A DNA stretch of 64,000 nucleotides, taken from contig OZ020307.1 in the NCBI GenBank assembly GCA_963971305.1, positions 50,031,702 to 50,095,701 of the forward strand, written 5' to 3'. The notes below the pieces were generated by a model. It did not search any database. It had not been told where the DNA came from and saw nothing but the letters and a program-made list of their open reading frames with translations. The stretch comes from Arcuatula senhousia (Eukaryota > Mollusca > Bivalvia > Mytilida > Mytilidae). The translations under genes and the position numbers were made by a program. Numbering within the stretch: the first letter of the stretch is position 1; each line of letters begins with the position of its first letter. This document shows positions 11,971-23,655 of this stretch, piece by piece.

Positions 11971-14900
11971 CTAAACTGAGTCTTCATTCATTGCGCCATT
12001 TTGTTCAATATTGAACTTGACTCTTGCAGGATCATCAATCACAATTTCTTTTCCATTTTCTATTCTCCGACAGTCACGCCTCAGTGCTCTGAATAACGGA
12101 ACAGTTACCACGATCAGCCCAGCAAATATGATGAAAATGCTACTGCAATAAAAGGTGTTGTCATACGATCCAGAGGTGTCGTAGAGGTAACCTGAAAAAT
12201 ATGAAATGAATATTTCAAATTCATTCTAACAATCCATGAAACATATACTGTAAATGTACTTATTTTACGAAGGTGCTTATTTTCATGATTTTATAATTTA
12301 ACTCAAGTTCACCCGAACTTAATTTGTTTGGTGTTTTCTGATTATAATTCTATCCATTTGATACAAAACATTCTTTTTGCAGGTACTTAATTTCGCAAAT
12401 GAATCCTTGAAAAATAAATACCTCGTATAATTAAGTTAACAGTAAATTTTACAGTAGTATAATTGGCCCCTTTAATATCTGTACCAAGTCAGGACCATTG
12501 TGATCTTCAATTTTTCCAGTATGTCTTCCAATGTTTTGTCTTTTCTATTGGATATTGAGATTGATCCTCCAAATTAGATAATTTTGTAATTATACCTTTA
12601 ATTTCAAAAATAGGAAATTTTTATATTTTTTTTCACATGGTTCTGATGAACCATGATTGTTTGGTTGCTTTCTTTTCCACATGCAGTATTCTAGCTCTGA
12701 ACATCTTTTTTAAAAATGTTTTAAAAAAACTTGTGAGTTGTGATGAAATATAAACATGATAAAAATGTAAAAATTTTACATTTGATGCTGATGAATTTGC
12801 TTTCTTTTGCCATTTTAATTTTTTCTTTTGCCTTCACCACTCTACACCATGCTGCTGTCTTATAGCTTACTGGTATACACATGTTCATCTACATACATGT
12901 ATGCCTTTAAATGTTTGGCTTAATCATGTCTAGTGAGTCTTAAATCCTGGAAAATTGTCAATAATGCAGAAACTACTTACCCTTCCAGAGATTTTGTTTG
13001 AAGAGAGTCTAACTTCAATGGTACTTGCAGTTTGTGTGTTTTTTTTCCTGTAGTGTAAATTTCTTCAGTGCCTTTTGCTTTCTCTTAAAATATCTAAGAA
13101 ATGCTACTTTTGGTTTTTCTTGCTTCTAGCATACCAAAAATTTATTTTCCCCATGCTCTAAATTTCACAATGTCATCTATAACAGTAGGATCTTACCTGC
13201 AATAGGAGGCCCAATCATGTTTGCTATGCCTTGGATCAGCATAGTCAGGCCATAAGCATTGGTCAGCTTATCCATTCCCAGGAACTCCACAAGCAACAGG
13301 GTCACCAGGACATAGTTAGCGCTGATAAAGAACCCAAAACAACCGCACAAGACAGCCATGGTCTCAAATGTTGTGAAGAGCGGAAAAAACATCAGGGAGA
13401 GTCCTGTGGCACAGATTGACAGACCGTAAAGCAGGGGAACATTGATTTTCTTGTCTCCAATACATCCATATATGATTTGACCCACTGTGTTGACGACTCC
13501 AATTACGGACAAAAGGTACGATGCCTTTTTATCTGGTATCCCTAATTCTACAGCTCGGTCAATGGAAAATACATAAGGAACGTCGTACCAGAAGTAGAGG
13601 ATAAAATTTGAAATTGCAAATAAGATGAACAGTGGACTGGTGATGATTTTGGGATCGAACATGGTCCTGAAGAATTTTTTCATGTTTTTAGAAACTCTAA
13701 GGAGTTTTGGGACGTAACAACACTCATCTTCGTCATCGGAACTATCATCATCAAAAGATCCATGATAAAGCTCTGGACAGCTGCTTGATTTATAATTGAT
13801 GGTGACTCCACTCATTATGTTTCCACGATAAAATATGTCCTTTCTGTAAAGTGGATAATTTTGCATTTTTTGTTGAATCGTATGTTTAGACATTAGCCTG
13901 CGTTTGTGTGCTTTGGGACTTCTATGGCCTGGATCATTTTTAACGTAAACAATATTGTCATTGCTAGTAACAGTCAGGTAATCTTGTACAGGACTTGGTA
14001 TAATATTAATGTCGGAAGAGCCTCTGGAGTGGAAGTAGCTCTTCAATATCTCCTCAGCTTGATCACTATTTTTGCAAACTTCATCAAAGACCTCTTTTGG
14101 AATTTTGCCTTTCTTTTCAGAGAGAAATGTTGGTAAAATAACTTGAGAATGGCTAAGCTGCTCAAAATTACATAGAGATTCGTCTTCAGAATCAGAATCA
14201 GAGGTATCTGATTCACTGCATTTTCTACTTCGACGTCCATGTTCAGGAAGGCTCACTTTCGAAATAGTCCTAGACATTTTTTCGAACTGTTCTAAATTTC
14301 TTTTCCATTCTTCTTGTGGAGTAAACTCTAAAGGCCTTAAAAGTGCTCCACACACTACCAAATTCAATGTGATTCCACTTAATATAATGAGTGCTCCTCT
14401 CCATGTATATTCTTCAATCAAATATTCAAATAAAGGGGCAAATAGGAAAGTCCCAATTCCTGATCCACAGACTGCCAGTCCTGTAGCAAAAGCTCTCCTC
14501 TTTTGAAAATAAAAAGCAACCATAACCAATGAGGTCACATATCCCATTGACATCCCAGTGCCTGCTACGACTCCAAATAAAATGCACAACATTGGGATAG
14601 AGTTAGCAAAAGCACTTGCGAAAACTCCAGCACTCGTCATCACCCCTCCAAACATCAAAGCTTTCCTGCATCCAAATTTGGTTGCTAACGCCCCAGCCAG
14701 TGGACCTGCAATTAGCGGCATTCCAAAAAATAATGATGGTATCCATGAAGTAATGCTTTTACTCTCTTCAAAAACTTTTAATAACTCGGTATATAAAACG
14801 CCACAAGAAAATGCAAAACCGTCACTAATCAAATTAGTCAAGAAAGCACTAAAGACGATTACCCAACCGTAGCCACCATCAGGAGCTGGTGGGAGAGAGA

Positions 14901-15006
14901 TCGTAGAATCACTGGACAAACTGGACTCGGAAGAAGATGACGAGATAGTGCTTTTGTCTGAGCGGTGCCGTTTACGGTCGTTAGAGTTCTCTTTATCTTC
15001 TCCCAT
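11971..15006 (-). CDS. Monocarboxylate-transporter-like protein (SLC16 family, MFS), two coding exons
   Basis: Coding exons are 15006-13197 and 12191-11971, giving 676 residues. The first exon ends GCAG|GTAAGA and the second starts after a ttttcag acceptor; together they make one Gly codon. The ATG has an in-frame TGA three codons upstream. Residues 1-40 form a Ser-rich cytoplasmic N-terminus. The MCT signature DGGYGW is at 43-48 at the start of TM1. YFQKRRAFATGLAVCGSG, near 166-183, is the second family motif around TM5. Six membrane segments lie between 45 and 224. The cytoplasmic loop (about 226-453) is very long, with acidic/Ser stretches, and is longer than usual for MCTs. The second six segments run from about 455 to the last exon. 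The family moves monocarboxylates or similar small solutes across the plasma membrane; the substrate cannot be read from sequence. A paralogous last exon lies at 2592-2716 in the opposite orientation. Confidence 0.93.
12192..13196 (-). other. Intron of the SLC16-like gene
   Basis: GT-AG intron of 1005 bp on the minus strand: donor GTAAGA at 13196-13191, acceptor TTTTTCAG at 12199-12192. No nested gene seen. Confidence 0.9.
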
Positions 15007-16175
15007 TGTATATCACAGAAGTTTTCTGGCACGAAATGTCTACTGAAATTATTGCTGGAGAAAAATTCAACGAAATGTTTACAAAATGTTGTCCTCAGAG
15101 AATTGTTAATTAAATTATTACTCGAGAAAAATTCGGCTAGATATATACAGAATATATCAGAAAGACACAGTTTAGTCATCGGTCTGGATAAATGCAGCTT
15201 ATTGTTGACACACAGATCTAAGCTGGGACTGGGGATTCCAAAAGACTTCATCAGTAGCGGGAGATTTCTGAAACGACAACAAAAATTATTAAGAAGCAGA
15301 AAATCTCAGTCAACATGTACACTGGACAAAAAGAAGAAACTTATACCCCCTTTTTGTTTGTCTTGCTTTCATGTTTTCGTACTCAGGTTCCGATCCAAGG
15401 AATGGGAGTACGCCTCCTATAAGTGATAATAACTGAATATATTTTTTTCTTCACGGAAATCTAAGTAAAAATCATTTCTAAAAACTTTGCGTTTCTCTTT
15501 GCTTTGTGAAAAAAAAAAGAAGATGATTTGTAATGCCCCCTAAACTAAAATCTTGGATCCGCCCCTGCTATTGTTTTGTATTTGCTTTTTTGGACTTAAG
15601 GTATTTAAATGCCCCTATGGACAATACTTCTTTGCTCGTTTAGAATTATTTAGAACACATAAAATACGAGAAAATACAAGACATTCTATAAACAGAGGAA
15701 TATTTTTCTACATTTAAAGGTGGTGCATACAATTATAGGTACAATGACATATCACTATCATTTATTTATAACCATCATGTATCATATGTTCTTATTTGCA
15801 GATCCTCAACCTTGACATATGACCTACAGTAAAGCTCCTTTATATGAATAATCAGTTTGTCTTAAATGTTTTATAATCCATTTGCCATAAAAGGAAATAA
15901 TTTATTATAAGGTTCATATAATCTAAAATTAAAAATGGTTTACATGTATTATAATAGTTATGTAAACAAATTTAAGACTTTTATAATTTGCACTAGATTC
16001 GCTTGAGTTATTACAGCCTACATGTTCACTAAATGCTTTATCATGTTTACAGTACAACTGTAAATAAAATGTTTTTCACAGGATTTAAAAACGCAAACAT
16101 ATAATAAAGTAATGAATACTTTGTAATGATAAATAAGAATATAAAAAGAGAAGCAATTTAAAAAACACCCATTTT
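15007..16175. other. Upstream region of the SLC16-like gene; promoter not identified
   Basis: No supported coding sequence. Frames at 14965-15426 are antisense or UTR shadows. The 5' UTR and promoter should lie here, but no clear TATA or initiator could be assigned. Confidence 0.5.
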
Positions 16176-17837
16176 TAGCTCACCTGGACCGAAGGTCCAT
16201 GTGAGCTATTACAACCACTTGGCGTCCGTCGTTGTTGTCGTCGTCGTCTGTCGTCGTCGTCGTCTGTCGTCGTCGTCTGTTAACAATTTTTCAAAAATCT
16301 TCTCCTCTGAAACTATTGAACAGAATTTAATGAAACTTGGTATGAATGATCCTTAGGGTGTCCTGCACCAAACTTGTGTTTCGATTTTTGATCCGTCAAA
16401 AAACATGGCCACCGTTACTAAAAATAGACCAGGGGGGTCAGACTACTGTTTTTGGCTCGTAAATCAAAAAGTATAAGAGATAGATGAAATCTGATGCCAC
16501 CCTACTGCTTCAGCATCAAAAGTTCTACAAAATTCTCCATTTGGTCAAAGTTGTCATATGATGCCTTACAGGGGTTACAGCCCCTTAAAGGTGAAAAATA
16601 GTGTTTTTGCATGTTTTTGGCCTATAGAATGAAAATTATTGTAGATCGAGAAAAGCTGTTGCTTGCTTAGATGTTCAGCTCATTTAGCTCTACAAAAGTC
16701 TCCATAGGGTCAAAGTCGTCAGATGACCCCTTATAGGGGTTACAGCCCCTTAAAGGCGAAAAAAAGTGTTTTTGGCCTATAGAATGAAAACTATTGCAGA
16801 TAGAGAAAAGCTGTTGCTTGCTTAAATGTTCAGCTCATTTAGCTCTACAAAAGTCTCCATAGGGTCAAAGTTGTCAGATGACCCCTTATAGGGGTTGCAG
16901 CCCCTTAATGGTGAAAAATAGCATTTTGCATGTTTTTGGCCTATAGAAAGAAAACTATTGTAGATAGAGAAAAGCTGTTGCTTGCTAAAATGTTCAGCTC
17001 ATTTAGCTCTACAAAAGTCTTCATAGGGTCAAAGTTGTCAGATGACCCCTTATAGGGGCTACAGCCCCTTAAAGGCGAAAAATATTGTTTTTTGGCCTAT
17101 AAAATGAAAACTATTGCAGATAGAGAAAAGCTGTTGCTTGCTTAATTATTCAGCTCATTTAGCTCTACAAAAGTCTCCATGGGGTCAAAGTTGTCAGATG
17201 ACCCTTTATAGGCGAAAAATAGTGTTTTTGGCCTATAGAATGAAAACTATTGCAGATAGAGAAAAGCTGTTGCTTGCTTAAGTGTTCAGCTCATTTAGCT
17301 CTACAAAAGTCACCATAGGGTTGAAGTTGTCAGATGACCCCTTATAAGGGTTACAGCCCCTTAAAAGTGAAAAATAGTGTTATTGGCCTATAAAATGAAA
17401 ACTATTGTAGATAGAGAAAACCTGTTGCTTGCTTAAATGTTCAGCTTATTTAGCTCTACAAAAGTCTTCATAGGGTTGAAGTTGTCAGATGACCCCTTAC
17501 AGGGGTTACAGCCCTTTAAAGGCGAAAAATAGTGTTTTTGGCCTATAGAATGAAAACTATTGCAGATAGAGAAAAGCTGTTGCTTGCTTAAATGTTCAAC
17601 TCATTTAGCTCTACAAAAGTCTTCATAGGGTTGAAGTTGTCTGATAACCCCTTATAGGGGTTACAGCCCCTTAAAAGTTGAATAATAGTGTTTTTTGATT
17701 ATTTAGAATGAAAACTATTGCAGATAGAGAAATGATTTTTCATGCTTAAACATTCAGCTCATTTAGCTATACAAAAGTCTTCATAGGGTTGACATCAAGA
17801 CCAGGTGAGCGATTCAGGCTCCTGGGAGCCTCTTGTT
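16176..17837 (+). mobile_element. HINE-like element, family AGC (complete)
   Basis: The 5' palindrome is TAGCTCACCTGGACC, GAA, GGTCCATGTGAGCTA. A (GTC/GTT)n microsatellite follows at 16215-16280. The 3' end has the inverted arm CAGGTGAGC (17800-17808), hairpin AGGCTCCT/GGGAGCCT and tail CTTGTT. The interior is about eight tandem units of about 155 bp ('cctatagaatgaaaactatt'.. 'gctcatttagctctac'.. 'gatgaccccttatagg'). The same unit, inverted, fills the element at 31647-32712. Confidence 0.8.
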
Positions 17838-19017
17838 TATTTATAGCAACAATCAATTGATCAACTTGCAAGATTAAAGAAATTTAAGTATACAAGTACA
17901 TGTACATATGTACATGTACACAAGTACATGTATTTGTACTTATAGAATTGATGTTTTTTTTAATTTGTACATGTATATAGTAAAGCTGATATAATGAATG
18001 TCTTTTAAAGAATACATCTAATTTAGAAAAAGAAAACATTACAGCAAGGGATGCACTTGATACACGGGCAGATCCAGTAAGGCCCCCTTTTGGCAGAAAA
18101 TTTGGTTAGACATACATTGTATAGGAAGTTATTGAAGCATGACCAACGAAGGCCCCCTCTTACCAAGTCAGTATATAACAATATACAAGACCTTCATTAA
18201 TTTATACATTCAACATGTTCAATAAATCAAATCTATTATCAAATCAATAAGATAATTATTTAATAATACATAATCTAAACTGACTTATATGTTCTATAAA
18301 ATTTTATAATACAAATGTCTGACAAAATGACGTATTTTAAGAACTTTAAACATTCAAAAATTTCAAAAACAAGAACATGAAAGGCCAAAATTTAAATAGT
18401 GTGTGTCCTCTAACCCTATCAAGCCCGTACTCAAATTTGAACAGTTCCAAAAATGACATTTACTAAAATATCAATGAAGTTTTGCTCAAACTTTGAGAGA
18501 GGAGAAACAAACAATTCATTAAGTCTAGCCTATATCAGTTAAATTTTCAAAAGGTAGCTCAAAGGTCAATAACATTGCAGTGACCTTGGGTCATTTATGG
18601 GACAGATAAGGATCACTGAGTCATTTCATTTCAAGTTATCAATACTGAATATATATGCATGAAAAATTATTCCAAATAAGTCTTTTCAATTTTGAAAAAC
18701 ATCAAAAATAAATATGACTTAAATTTTAAATGTATTTAATATGCAATTACAAGAAAAAAAGCTTTTACATATATGTAAAATATACCGTAATAAAAAATTT
18801 TAATATAAAGCTTTACATCACTTGGTCCATTCAATTTGTACCTATAAGTAGACCCATGATTAGGATGAAATTATGATTTCTTCAGATGTAATAGGGGGCC
18901 AACTTTTTGACAGAGATTGTGGGACCCTGACGCAGCAATGCAAAGTGATGTCATGAAGGTAAATTTGCCTTCTCATGGGGTTTTAGATTACATGATTCCC
19001 AGGCCATTTTAAAGGTG

Positions 19018-19172
19018 ATTACTTGATTACAGGAGCCAATAATTAATGATTATTTGATTACCAAGGTTTGAATTATTGATTATTTGATTACCGAAATTAC
19101 CAGGTTTTTGATTACATTTCTAAAAAATATTTGATTATTTGATTACTTTGGCAAAAACATGCTGATTACTTG
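19018..19172. repeat. Irregular cluster of TGATTA(C/T)TTGATTAC words
   Basis: About a dozen TGATTAC, TGATTAT or TTGATTA words in 155 bp, with irregular spacing. It may be a decayed short tandem repeat. TGATTA also resembles homeodomain sites, but no regulated gene is adjacent. Confidence 0.5.
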
Positions 19173-20374
19173 ATTCCTGGAACCCCCCCATGAGGAGCCC
19201 CGTAAATGGTATACATGGTATAATATTAGAGCATATTTGGTCTGTATAAGATGTTTCCACCTTCACGCCCATTAAAAATCCAACTACAAGTAGAAGTGCA
19301 AGCAAGCTCACTAGGGGCATCATCGCATGAGGGGTAGAATTACCCCTACAGCTGGATTTTGAGCTCTGAAAATACATGATGCTCATCACAGCATTCCCTT
19401 TTTCCACAAACACTAATAAAGACTGAACCGTGAACTTAATATAATAAAAAATCTTCATTTAATGAAGATCCTCCTGTATGATTTTACGAGTTATCATAAT
19501 TTTTTTTAGTTCATACCCTAGTGTAATGAATACATGTGTACAAAGTTTCAGGATAATCTTGATGGTAGCATCAAGAAAATTAACTTTAAAACCTGAAGGT
19601 AAACCTGATTTCAGCGATTTGGGACTGGCACTGACTGACAGACAAACAGACCAAAACACTGTCATGACTGTATATGTGCTCCTCTACTTTCATGGGCAGT
19701 GCATAAAATATCCATATAATTTCAAGTGCATATAAAAAATATACAAGTACTTTTAAAATGTGAGTGCACATCACTTACACATCAAGTACCACTGGAATAT
19801 AAATATGGCATACTGACCTAAAGTGAAGTAAACATGACAATTTTTTTTAAAAGAAAAATTTCCTTATGACATGTATGAATATTAAAAATGTATATACTTA
19901 CATGGATTAAATTTGTGTCAGGTCATCATAAATATTTAATGTATTCCAGATTTTCAAAATTGAACATAGGTAAAATGATTTCTTTATAGCTGACACTAAA
20001 TTAGACAAACAAGTATATTTTCTTTCAAGACTGGTACATGTAGTTTTATCTATCAATAATATAATTTTAAAGCAGTTCTATTAGGACACCTGCCATAAAA
20101 CTGTCTTATTATAATATTTCTTAAACATTGTCAAAAGGTAACCCAAAGATTTATCAAAAAATTTAAAGATTTGATTATCAGTGTTCTAAATAAAATGTCC
20201 TTGAAATGACAATTTGTAGAGTGATCACATTAGGACAGTGAACAGATACAGTAATATATAGAGAGGTGACCTTATTTGATCCAACTCTACATGTATTCAT
20301 AACATTGTGGCACAGTGACCATATAATTCTTAAGCACTACATCATGTACATGTAACAATTAAAGTTTGTTTTTG

Positions 20375-20793
20375 CCTACAAAAAGGATGTCCCCCCCCCA
20401 TTTCTAATTTCAAAAAGCCAATAAATACCACAAAAAAATTGAGGATCAAAATTTCCTGGTAATATGGACTACAAAATATTGTCCCCTTCCTACATACCAG
20501 TTTTCATTGAAATCAGTTCTGTAGTTTCAGAAGGGTTGTGCTAACAAGGTGAAAATGAGAATATTCAACAAATTTCTAAGTTCAACATGTTCAAAGGGCC
20601 ATCACTCCCACATTTTTTTAGGATCAAAATTTCCTGGTAATGTGTACTAGTGACTACTACATATGGTCCCCTTCCTACATACCAAGTTTCTTTGAATTCA
20701 GTTCAGTAATTTCAGAGGAGTTGTGCTGACAAACTTTGTGGCAGACAGACAGATACAAATGTAGATGGACAGAAAAGTGGGGGGAGACATAAT
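20375..20793 (-). mobile_element. Possible HINE-like element, family ATGTCCCCCC
   Basis: Inverted arms GATGTCCCCCCCCC (20387-20400) and GGGGGGAGACATAAT (20780-20794) bracket two tandem units of about 190 bp ('aggatcaaaatttcctggtaat'-type blocks at about 20443 and 20620). A 'cagacagacagatac' tract lies near the right end. The terminal palindrome and tail are not clear. Confidence 0.4.
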
Positions 20794-22028
20794 TCTATCA
20801 GTCATAAAATCTTTACTATTTTCCATAAATGCCAGCTGTATACAAGTGCATGTTATGTACATGTATGACTGTATATGTGTATTAAGTTGGTAAAGACGTC
20901 AAAGTCAAAGAGTTAGCATGACTAATGTTTTGAAAGTTTTATGAAAACTGTTTTTTAAAGAAAAAACTCTGTCAACACGGTGAAAGTAAAACATGTACAT
21001 GTAAATAATGGCAAAAAAAACCAACAGGAAGTAGGTGAGAAACAGACCTCATATTGAAATGAATCCCAAAATAATAGACCCAATTTAAGGCTGATGCCTC
21101 AACCAAAAATCTTAAAGCTCTTTTTAGGCAGTAGCTAAGAAAACTACTTTAGTATATTTCAAAAATATTTTCCCTGTCCACCTGAAATTTGCTATTTCAT
21201 TTAGCATATTAAGTGAAATCTAGCCAACAAAGGAATGTTGTGTATATGGAGAAAACAAATATGCATGAAGCAAATTAAATAACTTATTCATCCTTAAGCC
21301 AGCTACACGCAGAGTTGGAATTAGTAGCCTGCCCGCCAACCCGAGACTGGTAATTTTTGGGCAGGGCTGGCTAAAACTCATGAAAATTTGACTGGCTGGT
21401 ACTATTTCAAATCAGGGCTGGTTACTTTTTCAGCAAATTTCCTACCCTGCTACATGTAGAATATCACATTTTGTTTTCCTCTCAGAGCATCAAAAAAATG
21501 TTTATTTTTTCAAGGTGTCAAAGCTTCCCCATACCACATGCATGTAGTGATTGTACAAATGAATGAATACAGCATCTAAATACATGTACTTCAGACCATG
21601 AACATGATGAAATGTCCTTAATTAATTATTTCAATAATGAAATGTAATTTATGAACATAGGTGTATGTAAATTGTTAACATACATGTACATGTATTCATG
21701 CATGTTGTATTATATTTAAATACTACATATATATCGAAATAAATTGACACAATAAACTTACCTCGTCTTTTCAGACTTCAAACACACTGGGCAAATAGGT
21801 AACAAATGTTCTGTCTGTAGAGTATGGAATATATATTCACCTAAAAAAGAAGAATGAAGTTATGCCCAACCAACATAGTATTGAATATATTCACCTAAAA
21901 ACAAGAATGAATTTATGCCAGCATAGTACAAAAAATGTACATGTATGTAGTATGGAACTAAAAACCCTAAGAAAAGGAGAACAAAGTAATGCCCAGCCAA
22001 CATATATTTGTAGTATGAAATATTACAC

Positions 22029-22140
22029 AGGGCCTAGAATTATGGTCATTTATGTGAACTTTTTTAAAAAAATCAACCCCTACTCTTGAAGGGGTAAATT
22101 TTCTAAAAGTTGATATAAATGACCAAAATTCAAGCCCCTT
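22029..22140. repeat. Short inverted repeat (fold-back), arms about 33 bp
   Basis: 'gaattatggtcatttatgtg' near 22036 pairs with 'tataaatgaccaaaattcaa' near 22114, and the flanking GGGCC/GGGGC ends pair as well. The loop is about 45 bp and holds a smaller 'caaccccta..aggggt' stem. No target duplication could be assigned. Confidence 0.55.
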
Positions 22141-22239
22141 GTGATCAAACCAACAATTACATTAATTTATTTATACTATTTGCAACTGAGAGTACTCAAG
22201 ATTCATCAGTGCCACAAATTCAAAAGTGCTTTTAATATT

Positions 22240-23655
22240 AATCAATATTTTACATAAAATTTTTATTGATTTTTAATTCAAATGGTAAGACTTTTTTGGA
22301 CTTTTTCAAGATAAATGGCTCCCTAATTGAAACTGTTGATAAATATTGTTACCTTGGAATAGTCTTAAAATATAATGGTAATTTTAATTTAGCTTCTAAT
22401 GTACTACAGGATAAAGCAAGAAAAGCACTTTTCAAGATTAAAAAAACTTTAGGGTTGAATAATCCCTGCAAAACCTTGGAAAAAGTGTTTGACTCTATGG
22501 TCCTGCCAATTTTGTTATACGGAAGTGAAGTTTGGGGCATTGAATCTGCTATTAATTTCGCCCAGGCAAGTTCATTTATGTATGAGAAATTTCAAATTAA
22601 GTTTATAAAAGATATTTTAGGTGTTAACTGTAAAGCTACTAACAGTGCTTGCCTTTCTGAACTTAATAGACTACCTATTGGTTCTAAAATAATCATGTAT
22701 TCAATCAAATTTCTAAACCACATTATCTCATCTAGAAACTCGTTGGTGAACGAATTATTTTTCAATACACTGCAGTCCAACTCTTGGACTAAAAACATGG
22801 AGAAATGTTTTCAAAAGATTGGATATTCATATTTAATGTCCTTCAATTTTGATTACAAACCTTTATTTCCCCAACTGAAGCAACGCATTAATGATATTTT
22901 TATGCAGGAACAAAATGCTAGTATTCATGCTTCTGAAAAACTTCTATTTTTCAAATCATTTTGCCTTTCTCCAGGACGTGCATTTTATGTTGATCATTTA
23001 GAAAATTTCAAAAATAGATCTATTTTAAGTAAATACAGGCTAAGTGCTCATAACCTAGAAATAGAAAGAGGTAGACATTGTAATATAAGCAGAAAAGACA
23101 GATTGTGTAAAATGTGCTATGATGCCGCAATCGAAGACGAAATACATTTAATTTGGCAATGTCCAAAATACTCAAATGAGAGAAAGGTATTTCTCGAGAA
23201 ATTATCATCTTTCTGGAATATTAACTGTGATCAACTTCGTGAAGAGAATTTCTTTAAGCTATTAATGAATTCAAAAAATCTAAATGTGATAAACTTACTA
23301 TCTTCATTTCTTCAAAAATTATTTGAAATAAGAAACTCAAATGTGTCTGGAGTATGATTTTATTATTATTGTTATATATATATACACTTGCTTATAAAAG
23401 CAATTTTATTTGTTTATATAGACTATTTGACTTTTTACTATCTATAAACACAATAGTTCTACCATGTATTTTTTTTTTTTTCATAATACAAAGTAAACTA
23501 GTATTTTTACTATTTTCCTCTATGTATGATCATGTATTCTATACTTGTAATTTTGTGAACTAAATTTGTATGCACCATAATTTTTGTACTACAGGTCTTA
23601 ACCAATTATTGTAATTGCGTTTGAACCAATAAAAAAAAATATTCAAAAAAAATAT
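22240..23655 (+). mobile_element. 5'-truncated non-LTR (LINE) retrotransposon
   Basis: The element holds an intact 3' reading frame (22266-23357), a 3' UTR of about 280 bp and an A-rich tail from about 23630 (aataaaaaaaaatattc). The 5' boundary is set by where the coding similarity and open frame begin, which is typical 5' truncation on insertion. I could not identify a target site duplication with certainty. Confidence 0.75.
22266..23357 (+). CDS. C-terminal fragment of a LINE reverse transcriptase with CCHC-like zinc knuckle
   Basis: 363 codons, open throughout, with no ATG start (the frame opens at TTG). It is therefore the tail of a longer ORF2, not a gene of its own. YLGIVLKYNGNF and LPILLYGSEVWG near residues 28-90 are the thumb-side part of LINE reverse transcriptases. 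The palm motifs, including the catalytic YADD region, are missing because of 5' truncation. Near 279-300, CKMCYDAAIEDEIHLIWQC gives a Cx2C..H..C knuckle of the kind that ends many LINE ORF2 proteins. The fragment cannot catalyse reverse transcription. The frame is uninterrupted, so insertion is probably fairly recent. The clade (CR1/L2/I-like) cannot be decided without the palm domain. Confidence 0.8.
   Translation: MIFNSNGKTFLDFFKINGSLIETVDKYCYLGIVLKYNGNFNLASNVLQDKARKALFKIKKTLGLNNPCKTLEKVFDSMVLPILLYGSEVWGIESAINFAQASSFMYEKFQIKFIKDILGVNCKATNSACLSELNRLPIGSKIIMYSIKFLNHIISSRNSLVNELFFNTLQSNSWTKNMEKCFQKIGYSYLMSFNFDYKPLFPQLKQRINDIFMQEQNASIHASEKLLFFKSFCLSPGRAFYVDHLENFKNRSILSKYRLSAHNLEIERGRHCNISRKDRLCKMCYDAAIEDEIHLIWQCPKYSNERKVFLEKLSSFWNINCDQLREENFFKLLMNSKNLNVINLLSSFLQKLFEIRNSNVSGV

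Larger units (their letters stand above)
17838..22028. other. Intergenic AT-rich DNA with scattered repeat pieces, no gene seen
   Basis: No supported coding region. The frames at 19135-19774 have no family features. It contains an alternating purine-pyrimidine stretch (tacatgtacatatgtacatg, about 17897-17925), the TGATTA cluster at 19018-19172, the partial element at 20375-20793 and a fragment of the 'aaacaggaag' unit near 21020. Confidence 0.55.

Noticed and set aside
14859..15426. Frames of 130 and 153 codons at the start of the SLC16-like gene
   Set aside because: They overlap its first codons and 5' UTR in other frames or antisense; the 609-codon frame carries all family motifs.
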